From Angomonas deanei (lineage: Eukaryota; Euglenozoa; Kinetoplastea; Trypanosomatida; Trypanosomatidae), in assembly GCA_903995115.1 (NCBI GenBank), contig LR877159.1:412501-476500 (forward strand): a stretch of 64,000 nucleotides of DNA, given 5' to 3'. The position numbers and the translations under genes were made by a program. Positions 9,504-20,425 of this stretch are shown here, piece by piece; positions within the stretch are counted from its first letter, which is position 1; each line of letters starts with the position of its first letter. The notes under the pieces are model-generated. The model was not told the DNA's origin. It searched no databases and saw only the letters and a list, made by a program, of their open reading frames with translations.

Positions 9504-12500
9504 TTAATTCAATTCTCCCAAACTGTCACCACTTTTTATTTTCACCTTTAACGGAATTTTCAAACTCAAAACGTTCACCACTTCCTTTTCCAAAATAAAT
9601 TGAATATTATTTTTAATGCGATTTGAAATATTATTATTGTTTTGTAAACTCTTGGGAAGGGATAATATTATTTCATCATGTACCGTCATTACAATTCCTA
9701 TCGGCGCCGTCGGAAATAAATAATACAAATCATGATTATTATTTTCAAAATTATTATTTTCTAATTCTGAAATCAGCGTTGGAGAAAATAATACATGTCG
9801 ATAATGATGTAATAAGTATAAGGAAGTTTGTAAAATAAGAGAAGCTCCGCCTTGTATAGCCAGCGCCACTGCTAGTTGTTTATTTTTATTCATATTTTGA
9901 TTATTTTCTGAAATATCTTTATACAAATAATTTTGATGCGCGTCGTTCAAAATCGTCTTCACAATGCCGTACTGTGCCGCTTGTTCTCGTGTGAACTGTA
10001 AGTAGTGTTTGACATGGGGAAATAAAGAATGAAATAAATTTATAATTTCTTCCGCGTTTTTGTAATTGTTATTTTCATTTTTATTATGTTGATGAATTTT
10101 ATTTAACTCCGTTTGCATTAATTCTTTTCCCATTCCATATAATAATCCATAGACAATCACTTTGACGGATTGTCGCTGTAAGGCCGAAATTTCCAAATTT
10201 TCATTATTATTATTATTATTTTCATTATTATTATTTTGAAAAATCAATCTCGCAATCGACGTCAACACATCAACCTTATTATTTTCATTATTATTATTAT
10301 TATTATTTTGAAATAATTCAATTAAGGTTTTATCCTCACTTAAGTGTGCCAACACGCGTAATTCTATTTCACTAAAGTCAATCGACAGAAAATAACAGTT
10401 TGGGTTGGGGATATAAAAATGACGAAAGGAAATAGAATTATTATTATTATTATGATTTATTTTATTTATTTTTTCTTGAAGGGTTGGCGATAAGAAAATG
10501 TGATCGCTATTTTCATTTTTAGTATGATTGTTTATTTTTTCTTTATTGTAGTGCGACAATTCAGAAATCATTTCCGAAATAGAATATTGAAAATTTATAT
10601 TTTTTTTACTAATATTTTGCAAATTTGGTCTGGAAGAGAAAATACGTCCAGTCGTAGCAGCGTGTAGTACCCAGTGCGCATGTTGTAAAAAGAAAAAATT
10701 ATTATTATTATTTTCATTTTCCTTATTATTATTATTTTCTAAAAATAAATCTTCTTTATAAATAGACGGATGAATCCCTCGAATGGACACGGAAGCATTT
10801 AAATCATTATTATTATTATTATGATTTAAAAATAATTTTCGTAATTGCGATAATAATTCTTGTCGTTCTTGATAGGCTCGGTATACTTTTAATAATAATA
10901 AGATGGATTGTAGTCGATGCATCATCATTTCTAAATTATTATTATTATTATTATTATTATTATTTAATATTTCTAATTGTGAAGTGAAATAGTCTACACA
11001 CAACTCCGTTAAATTATTATTATTATTATTAATTATATTTTGTATATCGTTTTGGATCGATGTTTGAATTGTTTTTATTTCATTATTATTTTCATTTTCA
11101 TTATTGTTTAAAAATAAATGTTCTTGTAATAATGATTTCCAATGCTCTACTTGTATTTCTTTTAACGGCAGCACTTCTCCATTATTATTTTCGTTTTCAT
11201 TATTATTATTATTTTTAGAAATATTATTATAAAATAAATAACTGACGAGGTCACTGCTATTCGCTTCCAGAACCTCTAACTGTCGTTGTACATCGTTTAA
11301 AATTTCTTGATAAAAAGAATAATTTATAAAAATGCCATGAAACCGCATTTGAGCACACATCAATAACGAAAAATTCGATAATTCCAAATGACAAAACAAT
11401 AAGTGAAAAATTGTTTTTTTATTATTATTTTTTTTTGTTTTCGTTGAAAAATATGGGCGGCGGTACCTCAAACACTTGAATAAGTGGTTTTATCATTAAA
11501 TGATAAAAATAACACTGAATCGATAAATTTTTAAAAATATTCGCCAACGTTTCATTTTTCTTTTCGTTATTGCTAGAAAGAATAAAAGTAGTCCGACGAT
11601 TATTATTATTATTTTGAATATTATTATTATTTTTTATTTTTCAAATACATATTTCGATGTTTTGTTTCGCGTTGGGCACTTTTCTTTTCCAAATCGTAAA
11701 ATAAATCAATCGCCGTTATTTCCTTTTTACGATTATTATTTATATTATTTTCCAAAATTTCAATATTTTCTTTATTATTTTCATTATTATTATTATTATC
11801 GCTATCGTCACTATCAGAGGAAGAAGTACTGGTCGTATCATCCTCCTCTTGTGTTTCATTATTATTATTATTATTCATAAATTGTTATTATTATTATTTT
11901 GAAAATTATGATTGTTATCATAATTTAAAATACGTTCTGTCTGCCACTGCAATCGTTGTTTCACATAAGACGGAAAAACGTCTAAAATTCTCTCCAAATG
12001 AGAATTATTATTATTATTATTATTATTATTTCTGTTGTAATACTCTCAAAAAAGAAATCGCCTCGATAATTTCATTATTTTTATTATTATTACTTTCGTC
12101 GTTTCGGTGTGAAAACACAAATCGCTTGACAATATCAAAACTAATTTGTAAGTCAAACACGTAATTTATTTCAATTTTATCGGTGCCAAAAAAATAAAAT
12201 AATAATAAATATAAAAATTCGGTATGGTACGTTAATTTTATAACTTTTTTAGAGGCCAATAATAAATGTAAAAGGGCTAACGACGGATAATTATTATTAT
12301 TTTCCAACACGTAAAAATTATTATTTTTATTTTCATTTTCATTTCGAAGCGTCACAAAATAAATTTTAATACTTTTCCAAACTTGTTTCATTTTTTCCGA
12401 ATTATAATTAAAATCGGCGTTCGCTTTATTAAATCCTTCCGTGAGGGTATCGATGAAATGATTAAAATTATTATTTTGATTATTATTATTATTTTCAAAA

Positions 12501-12919
12501 CAAGAATTTTTATCTTCGAGCAGTTCGACGGCGATCGCCACCGGCCCCAAGTGTCCTTCGACTAGTAAAGGAAAGATAGGAATGACATCGGCAATTATCG
12601 GAGTAGGATGATTCTTATTTTCGTTTTCATTATTATTATTATTATTATTATTATTTGTTTCTGTGGTTTCTTCTTGCGGTGTTGGTTCGACTTCTTCGTC
12701 TTGAGGCATATCCGGGGAAATGGTAATATTATTATTTTCATTATATTTATTTTCACTATTGTGATTTTTATTGATTTCATTTTCCGCGGGAGAAGTATCT
12801 ATTTCTATTTCTATGGTTTCCTCCCGTGGCCTTTTATGATTATTTTTATTATTATTCGTTTCTTTATTATTATTGGTTAGTGCCGTTAACCAGAACAGAA
12901 TATCTTCTTTTTCAGACAT
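9504..12919 (-). CDS. Family-A DNA polymerase, POLQ/POLN-like, Asn-run rich (several frame breaks)
   Basis: The C-terminal 655 codons contain the three family-A polymerase motifs: A, DFSEIELRVLAHLS (about 10338-10382); B, RQSVKVIVYGLLYGMG (about 10126-10180); C, MTVHDEI (about 9664-9692). Motif B has the YGxxYGMG form seen in DNA polymerase theta and nu, not the NFG form of bacterial Pol I. Upstream, the thumb region (CYFYHLMIKPLIQVFE, then LELSNFSLLMCAQMRFHGIF) and an N-terminal part starting MSEKEDILFWLTALT at 12919 belong to the same gene by content. The frame changes near 12,026, 11,885, 11,640 and 11,430, each at an AAT run or poly-A tract. No helicase domain precedes the polymerase, so it is nu-like in layout. 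Probable role: translesion or end-joining repair. Long Asn runs lie even between motifs A and B. Confidence 0.8.
12004..12030 (-). repeat. (AAT)9 trinucleotide run at a frame break
   Basis: Nine perfect ATT units on the plus strand, read as AAT on the coding strand, inside the polymerase gene. The upstream frame enters the run as TAA and stops; the downstream frame reads nine Asn codons and continues as SHLERILDVFPSYVKQR. This is one of the clearest cases of a break at an AAT run. Confidence 0.8.
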
Positions 12920-13213
12920 TTTTTTTTTTTTTTTTTAAATGTTAAACTAAAATTCTATTCTATCGATGTTTTTTTCTTCTTTCTTTCTCAAAAAAATAAA
13001 ACAAAAAAAGAGTAAAAGTGAGTAGTGAAATCTTTAGAACAAATAAACAACAACAACATTAAAAAAAAAAATGAGAAATCTAAAAATTATTTTTCTGTTT
13101 TGATAAAGTTTAGATCATCATTACATTTATTCTAAAAAAAAAAAAAAAAAACAAAACACATTCCTTCTTCTTTATTTATTATTAATTAAAATCTTATTTT
13201 TTATTTTCTCCCA

Positions 13214-13645
13214 TCAATAACGAACAATCACTTCTCTTTCATTAAACTCCTCTTCGTCTTCATTATTATTATTATTTTCATTATTATTATTATTATTATT
13301 CACATACACCATTTTCGTATTATTATTATTGTGATATTTTGTCGTAAACTGACTAAAAAAACTTTCATCGTCGTGGACATAAAATTCATCGCTATTATTA
13401 TTATTATTATTTTCACTATTATTATTATTATTATTATAAAATTCAAGATGAAACACGCGTACCTGGCCACACGTGACGACACTAATCACAAAATTTATAA
13501 TTTTACACCATAGTTTGTAGTTTGGGAGAACCGTCGGACAGCGGTGAATGCCGTTGTGATAACGGATAACGGAACCTAACACGAGATAGATGAGAAAGAG
13601 GAGGACGAGGACGATGACAATGATACCGAACGCACCTAGAGCCAT
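13214..13645 (-). CDS. Small single-pass membrane protein, possibly Atg27/MPR-type tail
   Basis: A 143-residue protein that starts with a strong hydrophobic helix (MALGAFGIIVIVLVLLFLIYLVLG), then RYHNGIHRCPTVLPNYKLW, then a second weaker hydrophobic stretch and a cytosolic tail with Asn runs and acidic residues. A membrane span followed by a Gly and an Ile/Leu-Pro-Asn-x-x-x-Trp element resembles the C-terminal part of Atg27 and cation-independent mannose-6-phosphate-receptor-like proteins, which cycle between Golgi and endosomes. The lumenal domain of those proteins is missing here. Function is therefore open; only the membrane topology is well supported. Confidence 0.5.
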   Translation of the reverse strand: MALGAFGIIVIVLVLLFLIYLVLGSVIRYHNGIHRCPTVLPNYKLWCKIINFVISVVTCGQVRVFHLEFYNNNNNNSENNNNNNSDEFYVHDDESFFSQFTTKYHNNNNTKMVYVNNNNNNNENNNNNEDEEEFNEREVIVRY

Positions 13646-13854
13646 TTTTGTTTTTTGTTTATTATTATGTTTTTTTTTTTTTTTGATGTTTTTTTTTTTT
13701 TAGATTCTTCTTTTTGACTTGAAAGAATAGAGAGGAAAGATAGGGGAATGTATATCATAACAACGAAACAAGTTTTTTTTATTTATTTTCATTAAAAAAT
13801 AAAAAAAAATATACAATTCAAGTATCGTTATGTACATATCCGTTCAGTCTTTTC

Positions 13855-14583
13855 TCACTGCTGCAGACGACTATTAATCGCCTCCACCTTCTTTTTGTTC
13901 CGCCGTGCCTGACTCTCCTTACCACTCGTTTGATAAAAGTATCGTTTCAAATATTTCCGAACTCGAAAAGCATTCACCCCTACCGCCGCCATGGCGATCA
14001 TCAAGTAGACTAACACCACCTGCCAGGTATAGCGCTCTGCCTCCTGCATAATCCCACGCAAGACGTGATCCTCCACTAGCAAGTGTTTCACGGTGCCCTG
14101 TAGCTGATGCGCTAACTTGGCAATATACTTCATTTGTCGATAGGCGCCCTTATTCTTCCCCGTGCCCAGCTGAACCGGACTGGTGGCACTGTATTGTTGT
14201 TTTTGCGTCCGTGTGCCCTCCGCTTCCGCCGCGTCTTGTAAGTTGAGAGTGACGGTGAGGGCGGTCGCACTGTGTAATGCCTTTTCAGCGGTGTTGAGAC
14301 AGATGCCCCACGTCCCAGGGTGCTTCACCACAACAATCGTACGCGTGGCGGGTTGGGCCGGACTGTGCTCCATCAACACGAAACCTTTTCCATCTGTGAT
14401 GCTAATTGAGACGAAAGGACTCAATGACGCGGCCATACGGTATTGAATTTCCATTCGTGTGCCTTCTTCCTGCGAGACGTCCGCCGTGAAACATTTCTTC
14501 TTGCCTGGGGTGATGGAGAAGCGGAAGGCGTCCGTAGTAGTGGTGAGGAGGAGCAAGAGGGAAATAACGACCTGGGCGAGCAT
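13855..14583 (-). CDS. p24 (emp24/GOLD) cargo receptor family protein
   Basis: A 242-residue type I membrane protein of the early secretory pathway. It shows a signal peptide (MLAQVVISLLLLLTTTTDA), a GOLD domain with the usual first Cys after the signal (KKKCFTADVSQEEG) and a second in the GTWGICLN block, a lumenal coiled region (MKYIAKLAHQLQGTVKHL), one membrane helix (WQVVLVYLMIAMAAVGVNAF) and a short basic cytosolic tail with aromatic residues (RKYLKRYFYQT) of the type that binds COPI and COPII coats. Length and order match p24 proteins, which shape cargo loading in ER-Golgi vesicles. The tail is somewhat longer than in yeast or animal p24s. The frame is unbroken. Confidence 0.85.
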   Translation of the reverse strand: MLAQVVISLLLLLTTTTDAFRFSITPGKKKCFTADVSQEEGTRMEIQYRMAASLSPFVSISITDGKGFVLMEHSPAQPATRTIVVVKHPGTWGICLNTAEKALHSATALTVTLNLQDAAEAEGTRTQKQQYSATSPVQLGTGKNKGAYRQMKYIAKLAHQLQGTVKHLLVEDHVLRGIMQEAERYTWQVVLVYLMIAMAAVGVNAFRVRKYLKRYFYQTSGKESQARRNKKKVEAINSRLQQ

Positions 14584-14772
14584 GGGTGTTCTTCTTCTTT
14601 TTTTTTGTTTCTTGGTGTGAGATGAGAAAAGAAAAGGAAAAATGAAGTGTGGCGTGGTGTATTAGGGTGCGAAACCAACCAACAAATAGATAGACTTACG
14701 GGTTTCATGTTTCATTTTTTTTTTTTTGAATTAATGTATTATAAACTGTAAAAATAGCACTTCTCATCACTA

Positions 14773-15607
14773 TTATTCAATGGTATGATGCTCGTCCTTC
14801 TTTTCCTTCTTGTCTGCCTCATACGCTTCCACCAGGGCTAGTCGTCGTGCCCAGCGCTCCTGCACACGCTCTGCTAGCGCCTCCTCCACCTCTTCCCCAT
14901 GTAACAGTGAATAATGAAAATCACTCTCATCGGCGGTCGGAACGATAATGTGAGTGACCCCTAGCGCGACGAGCGCTTCTGCACTTTTCATTTCCTCCTC
15001 CGATAATATAGCATTATTATGATTATTTTCACTATTTTTATCGTTTTGTTGTTTTTGATAACGATGCCATAGATCACGAAGATACAGACCCGTGGCTAAT
15101 ACTTCTTCATCTTCTTCTTCTATGGTGGTGGTGGTACCGTCGGTATCATAATAGACTTCTAACGCGGTGATAGCGGTGATAGGTTCCCGTGCATACGTCG
15201 TACGTCTTTTCTGTTCATATGCCAATGAGCCCTCCTCGTCGCCTAATAAAGGAGACTCCCCCGGCCACACGACGGTACAATAACATCTCTTTTGCCTGTC
15301 GCAGCGGTCCTAACTGCACTGGACCCCCAAGAAGCGGTGCGAGCGTCTGTCGTAACGTTTCCTTGTGTTGTATGATGTATCGTGCGGGGGCTTGGAAGCC
15401 TAATACACAGCACGGTAAGGGAGGTTGGCCGAACAGCGGCCCTAGCGCGTACTCTCGTACGATGCGCTGACGGACGGAGGGGACGCTGCTACTTTGAAAA
15501 GAACTGGTGACGGCGCCGGCTGGCACAAAGTCTTCCGTGTAGGGCCAGAAATAATGTCGCAGGGAAGCGGTACACACAATAGAAACACGAGCGGGGCGAC
15601 GGAACAT
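14773..15607 (-). CDS. Unknown protein, possibly mitochondrial (one frame break)
   Basis: Two overlapping frames, one starting MFRRPARVSIVCTASLRHYF at 15607 and one ending DEHHTIE at 14773, join into a single 277-residue protein if one base in the five-G run near 15,260 is surplus; total length is one more than a multiple of three. The basic, Arg-rich and acid-free N-terminus looks like a mitochondrial import signal. The middle is LGPLFGQPPLPCCVLGFQAP, and the C-terminal half is acidic and helical (EVEEALAERVQERWARRLALVEAYE). I do not recognise the family. A mitoribosomal or other organelle protein is plausible because such lineage-specific proteins are common in kinetoplastids. Confidence 0.55.
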
Positions 15608-15906
15608 GATAGGCTATAGTATCTGGTGTCAATAAGAAAAAGGAAAGAAATAGATAGTTAACAGGTAGATGAGATGGGTCAATAGCAATTATCCTTTTTT
15701 TTTTTTTTTTTAACTTTTTGTGAATACGTTTTTTTTTTTTTTTTTGTATATATATTTGAAATGATAAAAAAAGAAAAAATCAAAATGAAAAACAAACTTT
15801 TGAATCGGCTTTTTCCCTTATTTTTTTTTTTTTTTTGAACTGTCATATTATGAAAAACATGATCAGTAAATATAATTACTTAAAAAAAAAAACGATACCT
15901 TTTTTT

Positions 15907-16698
<792 letters not shown>

Positions 16699-16708
16699 TT
16701 ATAGGGAA

Positions 16709-16732
16709 CTATTGTAGAGAAAAAGAAAAGGA
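16709..16732 (-). promoter_or_regulatory. Predicted trans-splice acceptor for TPI
   Basis: On the coding strand a pyrimidine-rich run (16716-16732) is followed by the AG at 16710-16709, about 47 bases before the TPI ATG. This is the expected form of a kinetoplastid spliced-leader acceptor. A second AG closer to the ATG could also be used. Confidence 0.5.
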
Positions 16733-16890
16733 ATAGAAAGAGAGAGGTGTGGGTGGGGAAACTTTCATGTTTTATCGTTATAATAATCAACACGGATATA
16801 CATTCGTTAGTCCTCCATTTTGTTACGTTTATACTATCACAATACATTTTTCTTTTTTTTTTTCTATACATACAAACCATTATTTTTATT

Positions 16891-17589
16891 TTACGACTTG
16901 GTCGGGTTCACGACAGTCTGCAGATTCGAGGAAAGAGTTTCATATGTGCGCCGGAAGAAGGCGACCTCCTCCGTGTGCTTCCGCTCCTCCTCTTCCCGCC
17001 GTGCCCTTTCTTCGTCCTCCATGCGGTCACACTCCTGCTCCAAGTCGCTGACCTGCCGCTGGAGTTCTTCTTTTTCTCGCTCTAGGGCTCGCACCCGCGC
17101 CTCTAGCTCAACCTTGCTCTGCTCCTCCTGTAGGGCCTTGCGCACGCCATACGCGGTGCTGCTCTCGTAGAGGGAGCGGTAGGCGTCCAGGGTCATGCGA
17201 AGCTCATCTCGCACCCGTAATAATAATAAACCACGCTCGGCACAGCTGACGGTGACCTGCCGTATGAGTTCATCAAACGCCTGGCCGTAAAGTTCTTCAC
17301 GGATAGGGCACACCCCCGTCTCTCGTGCCTGCCGCTCCACCAGCAGCTGGTCCAACTGTTCTTGCAAGTTAATGGCGTCTAGTCGTGTGGCCGGGGTGCT
17401 CGAGGGATATTGTATCCACCACTTCCCTTTGTCCTCGTACTCGCGGGGAGGGAGGATGCTGTAGAGGATATCGTCCGAGCTGACCGGGGCTGCTTTTTTG
17501 GTGGTTTCTTTTTGTGTTTTCTTGTGTTTTACATCTGTTAGTAGCGTAGGGGTTTCGTACTTGACTAAGGAAGGGGCGGCGGTGGTCAT
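16891..17589 (-). CDS. DNALI1: Axonemal inner-arm dynein light chain p28 (DNALI1)
   Basis: A 232-residue light chain that, with actin, holds single-headed inner dynein arms in flagella. The ATG at 17589 (MTTAAPSLVKYETPTLL) is chosen because the p28 family begins its conserved part at LVKY-TP; the longer frame would only add a hydrophobic leader from the spacer. Hallmarks in order: DDILYSILPPREYEDKGKWW, STPATRLDAINLQEQLDQLL, RQARETGVCPIREELY, FDELIRQVTVSCAERGLLLL, RVRDELRMTLDAYRSLYESS, then a long coiled coil to the C-terminus. Length matches the family. It shows that the organism builds a motile axoneme. The frame is unbroken. Confidence 0.95.
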   Translation of the reverse strand: MTTAAPSLVKYETPTLLTDVKHKKTQKETTKKAAPVSSDDILYSILPPREYEDKGKWWIQYPSSTPATRLDAINLQEQLDQLLVERQARETGVCPIREELYGQAFDELIRQVTVSCAERGLLLLRVRDELRMTLDAYRSLYESSTAYGVRKALQEEQSKVELEARVRALEREKEELQRQVSDLEQECDRMEDEERARREEEERKHTEEVAFFRRTYETLSSNLQTVVNPTKS

Positions 17590-17614
17590 GGGGATCGTTC
17601 TATCACCAATTGAA

Positions 17615-17640
17615 CTAGAAAATAGAAAAAAAAAAAGGAA
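17615..17640 (-). promoter_or_regulatory. Predicted trans-splice acceptor for dynein p28
   Basis: The coding strand reads a long T/C run ending CTATTTTCTAG, with the AG at 17616-17615, about 25 bases before the ATG at 17589. It also supports the short start choice, since the longer frame would begin upstream of this acceptor. Confidence 0.6.
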
Positions 17641-17801
17641 AAAAGTAGTTTGCAATAACAGATATGCATCCATGTGAAACAGTTTCTCCATGTAGAATAA
17701 TTTTATTTGTATTTTTTTTTTTTTTTAATAGAGATGTGTAATAAAAAAGGTTTCCTATTTTTTTTTATAATTGCTTATTACGTTTACTTCATTCTGTTCC
17801 A

Positions 17802-20243
17802 CTAGTAAGGTCCACTCACCTTATACTTACTCTGACGCTGAATATCATGGTAATCCCAGCGAGTTGGCTTCCTGAAGTCGTGACGGCCAGGAAATATCTC
17901 CGGCATCGGCCCAGCATAGGTCATATCGTACGAGGGATGTTGACCTCGCGCGTACTGCTTGTACTTGCGCTCCCACGGGTTGGGGAAGGCGGGTGGCTTC
18001 ATGGGGTTCTTAAGATCCCTCCACTCGGACGTATAACCCTTCAAGTGCTCTCCCTCCATCGGCGGTGCGTAGTAGCCTGGGCCCTTTGTGGGGGAGCCAG
18101 GACCACCGGGCGCGCGCCACTGGCCAATGTCGCCGTACTCGTCGGGGTACCCCGCATCACGGTCTGGGAAGGGCAGCGCGTGACTGACATAGTCAATCCA
18201 AGGATTGGGTAACTCACTGACGGCATCACGAGCGAGGCGGCGCTCCTCCACGTCACGGAACTGGAAGACGGCGAGCTCGCGGAAGGTGCGGGTCTGGACG
18301 TGGATAATATTGTAGTCGTCCTCGACCATGCGCTTGAAGGTTTCCGAGACGACCACGTCATAGCGAGCGGACCACACCAAGGCACGCTTCGTCAGCTCCG
18401 ACCACAGGTCGACCGAGTCCTGCCGGCGGTACTCCCCATAGAGGGCTTCCAGGAATTTACTATTCCAACTAAACTGCCGTAATACATTTTGCACAAAGTA
18501 GTCGTTTGCCTTCATGGTGCCACAGTTCACTAATACACGTACCACTGACAAATGCATCTCCGCAGACCACGTCACATGCGTGTTGTGACGTATCTCAGCC
18601 AGCACGGCGGAGAGCTCCTTCACCACTCGTCGCGCGTCAAAATCTTTTTCTCGGTACTGACAGGTGTTGGTCTTTTTATCGTAGTAAAAGAAACTTTCAT
18701 CAGCGAAGGCGCGCAGGATTTCTTGATAGTTGGGGGCCGTCAGTAATTCTTTGGTCTTATCTTTGCCTAATGCGGCCTTGCGCTCCAAGAAGGTGTTCGC
18801 AAGGTCGTGCAGTGCCTTCCCTCCCTTCTTACCGACCACACGGTGTAGTGTGAGGACTTGTGTCAGGAGGGAAGAGGTCTGCACGGCATGCATGGCCGGC
18901 CCTAGCGTCGTCCACAACCGCTCTAGCAGAGTTTCACAGAACTGTAAGACTTTCTCTGCCTCTTCCGCTGGTCCCTGCAGGAAGGCGGCATTGTTGTAGT
19001 CTTCTCCATTACAGACATCTTCGTGATCCCGGACATAACGGGCGGTCGCCGTGGCAATCATTTCCTTCGTCGCATGCACCAAAAATTGTGTATTGGAAAA
19101 GAAGCGACTTTGCATTTCGTCTTCCTCCGCGGTGTTGGGTCCTAGCGCCTTTACCCGCTGGTTACTCTCCACTCGCCACGGAGAGCGGTGAACCGAGGGA
19201 AGGTGTTCATACGGCTGCCAGCGCGGCCGTCGCACCAGGTGTGGGTTCGGCGGCTCCGGCACCGGCGTGGGGGTCCGCAGCATCGCCGTCTCCAGTGAGG
19301 TATAGAAATGCTCCCACAAGGGCTCCTCCTCCGACAGTAAGGCCTGCGCCATCCGCAAGTACACGTCACGGGTACGATTGAATCGATTCAAGTCGGCGAC
19401 ATCCAAGTTGGGGTCGTGGTCAAAGTGCTTCTTCCATTTTGGTAAATACAATAATTCCTCTCTCGTAAGGGAGAAAGGGGTGCGGGTGATGGGCTTGGGG
19501 TCTTCCTCGCCTTCCTGTAAGAACTTTAACTCGGTGCCATAGCGGTTCCAAGCCTCGATCGCCCACGTCCGCTCTCCTGCGGCAATACAAATGTCGAGGT
19601 AGGCACACAAGGTGGCGGTATCGGGTAGGGTCTGCTGCCGCTCCATCAGTTTCCACACATCTCTGGCCATATCCAGTTCTCCCGCGTGCTGCAAGGTTTT
19701 CATGGCCGCAATGTAGTGGACATGCTGAGGATTAAAGTTATCTACAATCATGCGCATCAGCCAGTGCAAAGCCTCCTGCGGTAGAACATCTCTGCCACCC
19801 GCACTTTTAATATTACCCAGAAACCGCAAGAAGTGTTTCTTGTACTCGCTGGGAAAGCGGTTGATCATGAGATACCGCTGGTACTCATACCGGCCCTGCT
19901 CCGTGTACTTCACCGAGTAGGTATCCGCCCCTCTGAACCACGGCGCCGTGCCTTTATTCCGCTTCGGCATATACATGGAATACAAAATATTTTTCGTATT
20001 GTTCGACTGGTCCGAGTTGCCCAAGTCATCGTGCGACAGTAGCGGCCAGGCGTGCTGATATTGCGTGTTGGCATAAAAATTATCAATCTTGCGAGGTCCC
20101 ATCCCCTTCGAGGTCGGCACGCCAGCACGCCGCAGCGGTTGGAAGCCACTTCCCGCTCGTAATAATCGTAAGGAAGGATCACGGAAGACAAAGGCTCTGG
20201 CTTTACCGCTGCGGTGATGAGAGGGGCGACTGCAGCGCATCAT
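17802..20243 (-). CDS. Mitochondrial PPR-like protein, probably ribosome or RNA-associated
   Basis: An 813-residue protein starting MMRCSRPSHHRSGKARAFVF, an Arg-rich acid-poor leader typical of mitochondrial import. Helical repeats with PPR spacing are visible at about 165-235 (HYIAAMKTLQHAGELDMARDVW, then ATLCAYLDICIAAGERTWAI). The C-terminal 120 residues are rich in Pro, Tyr, Trp and Gly (KYKQYARGQHPSYDMTYAGP) and look like the extended tails that kinetoplastid mitoribosomal proteins use to bind rRNA or neighbours. Kinetoplastids carry many PPR proteins in the mitochondrial small subunit and in editing complexes, so that role is likely, though the exact subunit cannot be named. The frame is unbroken and GC-rich. 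Confidence 0.7.
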   Translation of the reverse strand: MMRCSRPSHHRSGKARAFVFRDPSLRLLRAGSGFQPLRRAGVPTSKGMGPRKIDNFYANTQYQHAWPLLSHDDLGNSDQSNNTKNILYSMYMPKRNKGTAPWFRGADTYSVKYTEQGRYEYQRYLMINRFPSEYKKHFLRFLGNIKSAGGRDVLPQEALHWLMRMIVDNFNPQHVHYIAAMKTLQHAGELDMARDVWKLMERQQTLPDTATLCAYLDICIAAGERTWAIEAWNRYGTELKFLQEGEEDPKPITRTPFSLTREELLYLPKWKKHFDHDPNLDVADLNRFNRTRDVYLRMAQALLSEEEPLWEHFYTSLETAMLRTPTPVPEPPNPHLVRRPRWQPYEHLPSVHRSPWRVESNQRVKALGPNTAEEDEMQSRFFSNTQFLVHATKEMIATATARYVRDHEDVCNGEDYNNAAFLQGPAEEAEKVLQFCETLLERLWTTLGPAMHAVQTSSLLTQVLTLHRVVGKKGGKALHDLANTFLERKAALGKDKTKELLTAPNYQEILRAFADESFFYYDKKTNTCQYREKDFDARRVVKELSAVLAEIRHNTHVTWSAEMHLSVVRVLVNCGTMKANDYFVQNVLRQFSWNSKFLEALYGEYRRQDSVDLWSELTKRALVWSARYDVVVSETFKRMVEDDYNIIHVQTRTFRELAVFQFRDVEERRLARDAVSELPNPWIDYVSHALPFPDRDAGYPDEYGDIGQWRAPGGPGSPTKGPGYYAPPMEGEHLKGYTSEWRDLKNPMKPPAFPNPWERKYKQYARGQHPSYDMTYAGPMPEIFPGRHDFRKPTRWDYHDIQRQSKYKVSGPY

Positions 20244-20267
20244 GGGACTATACTAAGGTACTAATTT

Positions 20268-20288
20268 CTGGAAAAAAAGAAAAGAGAA
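20268..20288 (-). promoter_or_regulatory. Predicted trans-splice acceptor for the PPR-like gene
   Basis: A 19-base pyrimidine run on the coding strand (20288-20270) ends in CAG at 20270-20268, 24 bases before the first ATG. This is one of the cleanest acceptor sites in the window. Confidence 0.65.
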
Positions 20289-20425
20289 ACGTTTTTGTTT
20301 TTGAAGTAACAAAAGAATGTGTGTTGGGGAAGATTTACTTTTGGTGTGCGTTTTTTTTCTTCTTTCTTTTTTGTTGCATGGTATACAGCAGATTCATAAA
20401 ATAAGGATAATAACAATTATTATTA

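Noticed and set aside
12004-12040. Euplotes-like +1 shifting at AAA-TAA
   Set aside because: The polymerase break at CAG AAA TAA fits that motif, but most other breaks need a shift of the opposite sense and lack the motif.
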